NCBI GenBank assembly: GCA_033439295.1
Contig: JAVTLE010000003.1
Span: 682,001 to 746,000 of the forward strand
Direction of reading: 5' to 3'
From: Deuterostichococcus epilithicus
Lineage: Eukaryota > Chlorophyta > Trebouxiophyceae > Prasiolales > Stichococcaceae
DNA: 64,000 nt
In this document: positions 34,539-44,800 of the stretch, piece by piece
Layout of the letters: every line of letters starts with the position of its first letter
How positions within the stretch are numbered: position 1 is the first letter of the stretch
Made by a program: the position numbers and the translations under genes
The notes under the pieces: generated by a model
Database searches by the model: none
The model's input: only the letters and a program-made list of their open reading frames with translations
What the model was told of the DNA's origin: nothing

Positions 34539-37500
34539 ATGGCACCGCCAAGGGCAGGCGTCGCCCGTGCCGTTCCTCAGACGACAATACTTGCCAAGAA
34601 CATCCAGAAACTGCTAACACTGAGCAGCCTGGGTGAAGTGGACGATGCGGCCATCTACGTGCAAGGCAACGTCATCCAGTGGGTGGGCAAGACCGCGGAC
34701 CTGCCCGCTGAGTATCACACAGCGGATGAGGTGTTAGACCTCGCGGACCGGGTGGTCATGCCGGGCCTGGTCAATACGCACCACCACATGTGCGCTCGCA
34801 TGCGACTGCCATACGGCGCCATGTGTGTGACGCCCTAGTCTGGCATGACGCTGCGCTGACAGCACCACCGAGCATCGATGCGAATGCATGTGGCCTGCTG
34901 CGCCCTCTTCTCACGTGTTTCACACATGCACGATCCACAGGGTGCAGTGCCTCACGCGATGCGTCGCTCAGGTGCGGCACCGCTCCAGGCCACTTCCCTC
35001 ATGATCCACCACTGCAAGCATCGTACACGGCCATCCATTGGCGTCTAGCAATATCTCTGCTTGCTTTTGCGCCATGCCCGATGGTGGGCCATGCCGCATA
35101 ATCTGGGGCCTGCCTGAACCCTGATGCGGCGGTGCCATGCAGGAGGACCTGCTCTTTGGTTGGCTGACGACGCTGTACAAAGGCTGGGCGCACCTGACGG
35201 TGAGCCACACCAGCCCGGTGCCCACCTTTAGGCGAGACGACCAGCCAGGCCAGTGGCGGCAACTGGATCCTGCCGCATGGTTGCGCCGTCGCACCCAATG
35301 CATGCAGCAGCCTCTGCGTTCCTGCATGCGACGCACTCACCGAGGCTTTGCTGCAGCGTTCCGAAATCCGTCAGGCAGCTTGCAAAGGTGTTGAAAGCTC
35401 ATCGAACGTTCTGCAGGGCGACGATGTGCACACGGCCGCCAAACTGGCAATGGCAGAGCTCATCATGTCGGGGTGCACGACAACGTCTGACCATCTGTAT
35501 ATCTACCCAAACGATGTCACGTGAGACCTCGGCGCTTGGCGTTCACACGCCAGTTTCGTACTCCTGTGTCAATGCACATATCGACAGCATACTTCGTGCT
35601 CCATCTTGCGGCAGCCGCGTCTGAGGCACATCAACAGCAACACATGGATGCTCTAACCTCGGGAGGGGGCAGCTGTGTGTTCCCTGCGAGACCGTCAGCG
35701 CGCATGGCAAGCCTCTCAGTGTCTGAGCAGTTTAAGAGCGACCGCAGAGGCTTCACTGGTGCTGTGCCATTCAAGTGTTTTCAAGCTTTGTCAAGGGGCT
35801 CGTGTCCACGCTGCAGACTGGACGACACCATCCGGGCGGCGCGGGACATTGGCATCAGGTTCCACCCCACGCGCGGCGCCATGAGCCTCGGCGAGTCCAA
35901 AGGCAAGCCTAATCGTGTCAGCGACTCACCGCAAAGGACCAGAGATCAATTGCTGTTGATGTACAGAAACCGCTGCTGAGTCGAGATTGTGCAGTGCCGT
36001 GAATCCCAACCGTGTCTCGCCTGTGGTTTTCATCCTTCGGCTGCCAGCCGCTGGCGACGCGGCAATGCCGGCCCCAGCCACATAGGTCAGCGGCAGCACA
36101 ACACCGAAAACCCTTAACGATATTGCAGGCGGCCTGCCGCCGGACAGCGTGTGCGAGGAGGAGCCCGCGGTGCTGGAAGACATGCAGCGCCTCATCAACG
36201 AGTTCCACGACAACTCCAAGTAAGCTGACGGCGCAAAGATGCCTGCTGCTGCCCCTGCTGCTGGCCTGTCCGCTGCACTTTGCCGTCATGGATCTTGGCG
36301 CTCGAGCCGAACGCCGATCCAGCTCAACGTGAGGCAGCATCCGCCATTGGATATATAATGTGGCACGACTGGTGGGCACGCAGCGGGCATGGGCTGCTAT
36401 CTTGTCTGCACCTTCTCGCATCTGGCAGGACCTTGCAACCCCAAACCCGGGAAGCATCTCTGTCACTCGCAGGTACTCGATGCTGAAGGTCAGCCTTGCG
36501 CCGTGCTCGCCGTTCACCGTGACCAACGACCTGATGGTGCGCATTTCCGCTCCCTTGCCGCAGGTTTTCCATGCTGCGGATGAGCCTGGCGCCCGTCGCC
36601 CGCTTTGCTGTAAGCAATGACCTGATGGTGCGCTTGGGATCGGCACAGCCGCCTCAGCCACTTCAAGCCTGGCCCCAGGCGCCCCACAACGCTCTGCAAC
36701 GCGGCAGCATGCCCTGCAGACGGACCGCGAAATGGGTTGCACATCGAAAAAGCTTGGAAAATTGACGCAGTGCACAGGCGATCCAACCGAACGAAGCGCA
36801 CACACTGAGCCGGCTGCCCCCTCGCCGCCGCAGATAGCGGCGGCGGAGATGGCGCGGAAGCACCCAGGCGTGCGGCTGCACACGCACCTGGCGGAGAACC
36901 AGGAGGACGTGGACTTCAGCCTGAAAACCTACGGCTGCCGCCCCGGAGAGTACCTCAAGTGCGGTTTCACGTCAAGTCTTTTGATGAAATGAACTTCGGG
37001 AACCTAGTCTCTTGTCTGCCACGCTGCGCATGCTAGAAGAACCAGAAGGACGTAAATGGAGCTGGAGGCTTGTGGACGCCGCCTGGGGATACTGCTGGAG
37101 TGGTGCGTATTGACCCTTCCTCCCCTGGAGCCCCTGAATCGTGCGCGCTGGAAGATCGAACATCTGGTGGGTCGCCAGCCTCAATATCGGTAGCTGCCGC
37201 CGGGGGGAACCCCTCAAGTGCGTATCTTCCATGTTGGGTTCTCTCCGCAGAGCAGCCTCTGTAGTGGTGTCAGTCGAGGGGTGGGTGCCTGCACTGGCTT
37301 CTGCAGGCTCCTCCGGCCGCTGCACACGCACGTGGCTGGCTTCTGCTGATGCACCTTGCAGCTCAGTAGGAGTCGCAGGCAAGCGCCAGGCCGCAGACCC
37401 ATGACCGCATCCCTGTACACCTCAAGCAGTGTCAGACCGCCGCCGCGTCCCCTTGCGCCGCAGGCAGGTGGGCTGGGACCGCGACGACTGCTGGTTCGCG

Positions 37501-39106
37501 CACTGCTGCATGCTGGACGAGGCGGAGCGCAAGCAGTTCCACGAGGGCGGCCTCGGCATCGCGCACTGCCCCTCCTCCAACCTGCGCCTCGGCTCCGGCA
37601 TCGCCCCGGTGCGCCGCCGCGCCACGACAAGGCCTCCCCACAGCAGAACCAGTGCAAGTACAAAGTTATCTTCCAATCGACCCGTCTCCAGGCATCCAGG
37701 CACCGCTTTCTGAGGCCGCGATGTGCTTGCGCGGCGACATCCCTGCATGCCTCGGTGGGGACGGAGGCACTGCGGGGGTGCATGTGCGCACTGAGCATCA
37801 GACACTCCTCAGCATCTCCATGCAGGCTCGCCCTCGAGCGCTAGCCGAAAGTCGATTGCACTGGTGCGCGGCTTTGTGTACACTCGGGAACGGCCTCGGG
37901 ACCTTGGTAGCTCTCACAAACGGTGTGAAGGCTGCCGCCTCGGACGGGTCAAGGCGCTGCTGGAGGCGGGCGGTACCGTGCGGCTGGGGCTGCGACGCTA
38001 GTACCTCCCACGACGTGGAGGCAGCCTCGAAACCTGGAGGCCTGGCCACGTTGATAAATGGAGCTGAACATCCTGTCAACAGGTCAAGGCGCTGCTGGAC
38101 GCCGGTGTGAATGTGGGACTGGGCGTCGACGGCAGCGCGAGCAACGACTCGGGCAACCTGCTCAGCGAGGCGCGCCTCGCCTGCTTCCTGCAGCGCGCTG
38201 GCGGCGACGTGTCTGGTGCGCTTGCAGCTCGAAGAGCTGGGGGAGTCTCCTGTTTTCAACTCTGCGCTCTGCAACATCGAACACCATTCCCGCGTGAGCA
38301 GTAGCGGACTCCCACCTTGATTCTTGCTGCGCGCTGGCTGCATTATGGGGCTGTTGCAGGCACAGCTGCCCTGAGCTGTGCCACACACAGGCCAGCAACG
38401 GCTCACCTCTGCATGTCGAGCATCACGCAAGCAAAGTCGTTGGCCTCGATAACGTTGTCCCTCTCCACCCTGCAGCCATGACGGCGCGGGATTCGCTGAC
38501 TTTGGCGGTCAAGGGCGGTGCGAAGAACCTGGGCCGGGACGACATCGGCGAGATCGCGCCCGGCTTTGCGGCGGACTTTGTCGGCTTTCGCACCGACACA
38601 CTCGCTTTCGCCGGCGCGCAGCGCGACGTCATCTGCGCCCTCATCTTCTGCTCCCCAGGCGCCGACCAGGTGGGGTTTGGTTTGCGCAGCCGCCCCTATG
38701 TGTGTGGCCAGCTGCACCCGGCCCCGCCCAATTCGGACGCCTGCGGCTGATCCTGGGCAACCATGTCACCTCGAGGGTTGCTGCCGTCCCCGCCGCCCGC
38801 TGCCGCCACCACATCTAATTGGTCCTTGCGAAGCATTCAATGGCACCGTACGGAGAGAGAGAGAGAGGATGACGTACGCGCCAGCCTCACTCGGGCTGAA
38901 AGACTGGAACGGATCAACACGCACTCTCAACCCTGAGACGCCGCTGGTGCCTCCTATCCTGGCAGGTGGACCTGTCGGTCATCAATGGGGAGGTGGTGGT
39001 GCGTGACGGGCAGCTCCTGACGCTGGACGTGGGGTCGCTGGTCAAGGAGCACAACAGGCGCTCCGCCCACATCTGCTCCTTCATCAAGGACAACATCACA
39101 GCGTGA
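34539..39106 (+). CDS. 8-oxoguanine / guanine-deaminase-type amidohydrolase
   Basis: The family comprises zinc amidohydrolases that deaminate 8-oxoguanine, guanine or chlorotriazine derivatives. Exon one (34539-34789) reads [12 protein letters not shown], with the metal-binding HxH. A 31-nt exon (34941-34971: [10 protein letters not shown]) joins in phase to [19 protein letters not shown] (35143). Then come [17 protein letters not shown] (~35470), [18 protein letters not shown] (~35840), [17 protein letters not shown] (~36145), [20 protein letters not shown] (36473-36536), [19 protein letters not shown] (36834-36955), [13 protein letters not shown] and [18 protein letters not shown] (~37465-37610). 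The exon from 38083 contains [14 protein letters not shown], followed by [20 protein letters not shown] (38478). The last exon ends IKDNITA at 39106. The HTHLAE, FAHC and DGSASND motifs fit bacterial 8-oxoguanine deaminases best. Substrate is inferred from family only. Confidence 0.85.
34941..34971 (+). other. 31-nt micro-exon of the deaminase
   Basis: This exon is flanked by CCACAG and GTGCGG. It completes the Met codon of the NTHHHM motif split at 34789 and adds [10 protein letters not shown], aligning with the YQTLTR-like segment of the family before the ELFGW motif. Phase is preserved on both sides. Confidence 0.75.
36564..36627 (+). repeat. 64-nt duplicate of the deaminase exon 36473-36536
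   Basis: Both segments are exactly 64 nt, begin after CGCAG and end at GATG followed by GTGCGC. The first encodes [20 protein letters not shown] and the second [20 protein letters not shown] in the same phase, with no stop. They are 27 bp apart. The first keeps the family motif LAPCSPF, so it is taken as the regular exon. The second could be a mutually exclusive alternative exon or a decaying copy. Confidence 0.85.
37036..37222 (+). repeat. Two decayed echoes of the deaminase exon 36834-36955
   Basis: At 37040 GAACCAGAAGGACGT resembles GAACCAGGAGGACGT of the exon (36897). At 37185-37222 CTGCCGCC....CCTCAAGTGCG resembles the exon end CTGCCGCCCCGGAGAGTACC with its donor CTCAAGTGCG (36935-36964). 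Both copies lie downstream, inside the following intron, and neither keeps an open frame. Confidence 0.65.
37948..38017 (+). repeat. Echo of the deaminase exon starting at 38083
   Basis: GTCAAGGCGCTGCTGGA (17 nt) is identical at 37948 and 38083, an offset of 135 bp. The copy continues with a diverged version of the [10 protein letters not shown] region (a GACGCTAGTACC-type match shifted by an indel) and has a stop in frame, so it is not a usable exon. Confidence 0.8.
38858..38870. repeat. GA microsatellite
   Basis: A short run of GA dinucleotides lies in the last intron of the deaminase gene. Confidence 0.8.
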
Positions 39107-39569
39107 CTGGCACGCGGAATGACGACACACGCACAATATGGTCGGCGGGCGTGGACGGCGCGTCTGTGACATTTTCGATTGACTTGTGGACATCTCCTCC
39201 AGTTTCATTGCTGCCACCTGTGGCTTTGAGGGGAAGTACCGGACGAGTGACATTACATATTTTTTGTGGCGACCATTTCAGCAGCTGCTCTCGTTGTGGT
39301 TTGGGCGGGTGGGCAAGACATAGCTGGCAACGCATGTTGCCTAAACCGCAGCAGGCTTGCCTTTAGTGCTCCATTGCTTGACGGTAATGGTGGAAATCGA
39401 GTGCTTGCATCAATCGAATGCAGTTTTCTATATGACTTCAACATTACCATGTGAAACTATATCACCATGTGCAGTTTGCCAGCAGGTGATCCAATGGACT
39501 TCGTTCGACCAGAACGATGCCTGAGCGGAACACGTTCAGAATTGCCAGCAGGGAATGAGCTCATAGAGC
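39107..39569. other. Convergent intergenic stretch
   Basis: This stretch separates the deaminase stop from the stop of the minus-strand membrane protein. It is AT-richer than the genes. Nothing else is recognisable. Confidence 0.5.
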
Positions 39570-40880
39570 TCATAGTTGCTTTGCGCAGGCCGAATGCACA
39601 TCTCTCCTGGCACCCAATATCCGCTCTTTGATCCGCTGCATCACGATGACGCACCTGCACATGGCAGTGGAGGTTTGTGGAGTCTCGAAGTAGCACACCC
39701 AGTTTGTGTGCAACACCCTACTAGTCTCAATGAGATTCTGCAACAAGCGATTCAGTTGGCAGGCGACGCACCCGAAGAACAGCCAGTGTCCCAAGAACAA
39801 TCCAATGTAGGCGAACGGTGCCCACGGCTTCTCCCAATTGAGGAAAGGGTACAGCCACAGGCCGCTCACGTGGTGCCACACCACAGCCCAGACAGTGTAG
39901 GCCGCGGACCAGAGGCCCACATAGCCGAGCATGTACCCGTGCACCGGGATCGCATTCAGGCTGAACTCAACAAGCATCAGCAGCGCGTTGCCGCCGTGCT
40001 GCGTGTAGCTCGTGAAGCACAGCATCAGGCCCTGCAGCCGCTCCAGCTCGGCGCCTGCGGGCGCAGGGCTCAGGAGTGGGCGCACGATCGGAGAAGGCGC
40101 AGTGTGTCAGTCACGTGCCGGCCGTGTGCCACCATGTCATTTCGCTCTTGCCCCACACATGCCAGGTGCGCTAACAGCCATGGTCTGCGAATCAATCTGT
40201 TGAACAAATGTTGAGCCCCACCCGTCGTCGTCCGCTTGATCATGGGCCACAGCACCTAACAGATATCAAAAAAGCTTAATCTCGTATGTTGCAGGTCGAC
40301 TGCTCCTGAAAACACACTTGCATCATCGAAAACTGTACTGAGCTCAGTCCACACCGTCCATGTGATGGTGTCCACGATTATCACCGTCTGCACGCAACAG
40401 GCACAACACGCTTGCTTGTCATCTCAACAGCCAGGCAGCTGGCACGTGATGCAGTCAAGTGTAAGGACAGCCTGCCCTAGAGCTGCCGGTGAACACCCAC
40501 CGTGAGAACCACATGAAGCAGCGCAATGATCGCATACTCCTGCCGGTTCACAGTCCGCGGCTGGCTTTTGGCCGGCTCGCGATGGAGGAAGCGTCGCCAG
40601 CTGGCAGCCGCGACGCTTCCAAAATATAGAATCAGCAGCGAGAAGGACCTGCGCAAGTAGCAAGAGGTTTTAAAGCATCGGAGGGGCGAGCACAACAAGG
40701 GAAACGGACAGGCACGGCGTCATCCGAATTGGGGCTGCATTATGAGAACAGATCTCACCAGACAGTGTAAAACTTGAAGGAGATGATGCCAATGCGAGCT
40801 ATCTGCGCGATGACGACCGCTAGGGCAAATATGAATGTCGCTGTGCGCGTGACCAGCAGCACAAGCGGAGAGCCTGCATC
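39570..40880 (-). CDS. Plant-type multipass membrane protein, 5' end incomplete
   Basis: Exons from high to low coordinate: LLVTRTATFIFALAVVIAQI then GIISFKFYTVW (~40875-40760), a membrane exon SFSLLILYFGSVAAASWRRF (~40655-40515), VIIVDTITWTVWTEL (~40394-40300), and the largest exon from ~40063. The last of these contains HGGNALLMLVEFSLNAIP, YTVWAVVWHHVSGLWLYPFL and PFAYIGLFLGHWLFFG. It probably splices at GTGCGT (~39756) to a short basic end (RIKERILGARRDVHSACAKQ) stopping at 39570. HGGN..L...E..LN.IP and W.YPFL match an uncharacterised Arabidopsis membrane-protein family (AT5G62960-like, from memory). I count about six hydrophobic segments. The first exon was not found. Confidence 0.65.
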
Positions 40881-41821
40881 ACGGCCATGTCCAGTGCTGG
40901 AGACCTTTGAGGTGTCGCAGCCGTGACGAATCAATGCCAGGACATCAGCATGCAGACAGCCACCGATTCGTCAACAGCAGCAGCTGCCGCACCGAATGAC
41001 GTGTCTGTGATGGCGGCGGCATCCGTGTTCCAGGCTCCGTTCGGGCTACAAGGGAAACAACCTGTATCACCCTCTGTTCCTGACCTTCGCCGTGGGATGC
41101 TGGCCTTCAGCATTTTGGACGCACCTTTTACTCCATGGCCGTTGGGTCAGCAACCAGCCGCTCTGAATAATTCCACACACCCAGACTGCGGCGACTACGT
41201 ACGGCCCCAGCATTTGGGGTCCTGCTAGATGGTCGGCCGGACGCAACGTCGCATGTTGCTATCGGCTTGCGCAAAGTTGAGGATGGTGACAGTGATATCT
41301 CAGAAGTTATGGCACAAAAAGATGCTTGACGATGCGAGGCGAGCAGAAGGTGGCGCAAATGGATTGTAAGAGATCCAGTCGCGATGGATGTCCTGCTGAA
41401 GCGCAAGCTCCTCTAGACTCGACGCAAAGGCATCAAAACAAATTTGTCCGACATGTCTGACAAGCATGAGCTGTGCACGGGCGGCAGCGGTGGCCGTCGT
41501 TTGGACGATGCTGCATGATCAGTCTCAGACTGTCTGCAGTCGTGCAGCGTGTCCTTGTTCATTTGCTTACAACCGCCAAAACACACGAGCAGCCCCGAAG
41601 CTGCGCCAACCGCAACCACACCGGCAGCGCCAGGCAGCTTTGCAATCGCAATCACTCATCCAGGTTCATGGGTTGCACAGCCGCGGCTTCTTTACGGAGG
41701 CCTGGCGCCGGTGCCACGAATGTGACCTGCACTGACCTCGAGCAGGTCAGGCGACGAGTCGTCATTGTCCATGACTCGATCAGGCCAGGCCCGCAGCCTC
41801 CCATGAATGCCGTGTGCCTTC
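40881..41821. other. Region with no assigned gene
   Basis: This should contain the first exon or exons and promoter of the membrane-protein gene and the 3' flank of TML. A plus-strand frame at 41046-41168 (YKGNNLYHPLFLTFAVGCW) looks protein-like but stops at once and has no supporting neighbours. It was not annotated. Confidence 0.4.
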
Positions 41822-44800
41822 TCAGAGGTGCACCATCTCCGCCTGCGCGGTCAGCTCGCCGAAGAAGGCCTGCTCCGAGACGGGCTCCAGGCTGTCAGAG
41901 TCAAGGCCCGCCTCCAGCCCGGCGCCCGACAGCGTCGAGCGCGGCGGCCCCGTGAAGTGCACCCTGCACACGAGTTACAGAAGCTCACAGGTTCAACTTG
42001 TGTGGCCGCTGGGATCCTAAGGCAGCGCCACAAATGCAGCGTAACAATAGACACGAGCTGAATTGCAACCTTGGCTGCTGTGCCTTCACCCTGAGCCCCG
42101 TCCTCGAGCCGCATTTTTGGACTTCCATGCTGCCGTTCAAGTCGGCATAGCGAGATTTGACCCAGTGAAAGCCCGCTTGCCTGCAGACGGCCTCCTCGAT
42201 GACGGAGGCTGTCAGGCCACCGCGCTTGCCAGCGGCGGCCACCGCGTCGCCCACGGCGTCCGGCTCAAAGTACGCCTTCACATCGCCAGAGGCGCCGGGC
42301 GCCAGCGGCGGCAGCCGCCACTGGACCCGCTGCTGCTTGCCGGCCCACAGCGCCGTCGGCGACACCTGTGGCGGGGGGCAGCCGCCCATGACGATGCGGT
42401 CAGGAAGGGATGGCCCCTCGGCATGCATTGAGGGCATGCCTACTGTGCTGACTGGACACAATGATGTGTCGAGCTAGGTATGCGAGTCAGCGGGCATGCA
42501 GGAGGGTTCCGATGCAGCAGCTTCCCGGCAGGGTGAGAGCTGCCCCCAGAGAGCGCACAGCAGCATGCCGTTGCAGTTGCACAGCGTTTTGCATGGAGCC
42601 CCGACCTCGTCAGCCTCATCACAGGAACACAGTGCCTTCGAAAGCCGCCCACCAATCAACAAAGGACGGCCAGCTGCACCTTCAACAGCCTCCAATTAGC
42701 GATGGGAGATGAGAAACAGCTGCACACCTTGAGGGGCTCGCCGAGGTGGGGGTGCAGGTCCATGTCGACCGTCACGGCGTAGAGCGGCAGCAGCGACGCG
42801 GGGTTGACCACGTAGCGCAGCACCAGCGTCAGTCGCCGTCTCGTCGACAGGGTAACCTTTGGCAAAGCAGCCGCGGGCAGCGGCGCTGCCACGGTGCTGC
42901 TTGCGCGCTTGGATGCAGCCTCCGCTGGCGCCGCCTCTGCCTCGTCCCCTGCCGCTGTAGGTTCGGCCGCCTCGCCATTGCCGCCCGCTGCCTCGCCGTT
43001 GCCGCCCAACGCCTCCTCCATGCCACCAGCCGCATCCTCCATGCCGCCAGCCTCATCCTCCATGCCGTCGTCTACCGCCTCCTCTGCGCTGCTGTCCTCG
43101 GCGTCTGCTCCGCCCTTGCCGTCGGCCGCCTCGTCTGCTGCCAGGTCCATGAGATCAGCCTCTGGTGCCGCAGGCTCTGCCGCCTTTGCTTTGATCTCCT
43201 CCTCCTCGTCCAGCGGCTCGCTGAGCACCGCGATGAAGCGCACCTGCACGCAGCAGCAGCGGAGGTGCGGCCCCAGAAACAGGACACACTGCTGAATTGA
43301 CGCTTTAACCAGAGCGTGACGGAGCGTCCTAGCCTTGCCACGAACGCTCGTGCCTGCTCCTCAACATGCAGATTGTATGAGAGACAGAGCTGGATTGCAT
43401 GCGGTCTGACCTTCCGCAGGGCTCCGGTCTCGTAGCACACTACGAGTTGCTTTGGTTTCGAAGCAGATGTTTGACTAGTTGATTGGCGGCAGGACGGCCG
43501 CAGGCAGCCGGTGCTGCAGGAAGACAGGTTGCTGTGGGAGAACAACACGACATAGAACAAAACAAGAAATTGCAAGCATTGCATTTGCTGCACCTGGATG
43601 GGCGGCGCCAGGATCGCCGCCGGCAGCCGGTACTGCAGGAAAACCGGCTTGGCCCTGCCGAAGGTGGCATCGAAGGCCGCGACATGACAGCCACTGTCGA
43701 ACCAGCCGTCCGGCCGCACCGTGATGCCGCCGTCATGCTGCGCCGCCGCTAGCGCCCGCTGCACGCCCGCCGGCGCATTTGGCGGCTGCCGCAGCCTGCG
43801 AGGACGGGAGTGTCCATTCTTTGGCAGGCATCTGATGCATTTGACGCAGCACTTAAGTTAAGTTCGGAAATCACACACTATGTATGCCCTGTGTAGCATG
43901 GCCACCGCAGCCTGTCGGAGTGAAGAAGATGAGCTGAGAACACTTGTGTAGACAAGCCGGCGTGAGATCGCTGCGCTTCGACTTTCGAGCGAACTCCGTG
44001 CAGGAACGCGCCTGAATGTGGTCTTGAGGTGCTCCTTGGTGAGCGGCACCGTGCCCAGCACCTGCCCCAAGGTGCCCGCCTTCTGGATGTCCCGTCCCAC
44101 GACATGGCACCGCCATATCTCCTCCAGCCACAGTCCTCGCGGCCCTGCGGCAATGTGTTGTGATCTATATACATTCTGGAGACAATGCACACACACACAC
44201 ACAGGAGGAAGTCGTGTGTCTATCGGGTATATCGGAAATGGTAACCATTAGATACTGTCAATATCATGAATACAGTCATTTTCTTGGAGAAGAAGCCCGT
44301 GAATTGGTGATGTTATCTGGGCGTGGGTGTCGAACGCAAGGTAGTGAGCGGAATAGCAATGGGATGCAACAGGAAGGAGCAAGGTGAAGGGGAGCAGAGT
44401 GAAGAAGCGACGCGCACCGGTGGGCGTCGCGGGAAAGTCGATCTGGTCGATGGGCGGCGCATCGGGACGGGGCCCCTCCGGAAACGAGTTCCACATGTCC
44501 CCCCCCTGCAGCAGGCAATCCTGCATCCGTCAACCGCACACGCTGTGTGCAACCGTCCGGAGGGAGGCCCGGACATACATGCCCCCTGTCCTTAACCATG
44601 CAACCGTTTCACTTCCCAATCATAACAGTCTGCGCATGGCCAGGCAGCAGGCATGTTTGCATTGGCGCAACCGCGAGGCGAGGAAGCAAACTAATAGATG
44701 AGCTGAAGGCGGCAGAGCGCGCACGATGGGCTCCGAGGGGCCGAGCTCGGCGGCCTCTGCGGCGGCAGCGGCCTCCGCCTCGGACGCCGTCGGCGACAGC

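Noticed and set aside
39680-39765. GGTGCGTC at two places in the last part of the membrane-protein gene as an echo
   Set aside because: The shared eight bases are simply the consensus donor of this genome. The segment is better explained as a normal short intron.
41046-41168. Plus-strand frame resembling a membrane protein (LYHPLFLTFAVGCW)
   Set aside because: It ends in a stop without a donor, has no in-phase upstream or downstream partner, and would be antisense to the expected first exon of the minus-strand membrane protein. Left unannotated, though an independent small gene is not excluded.
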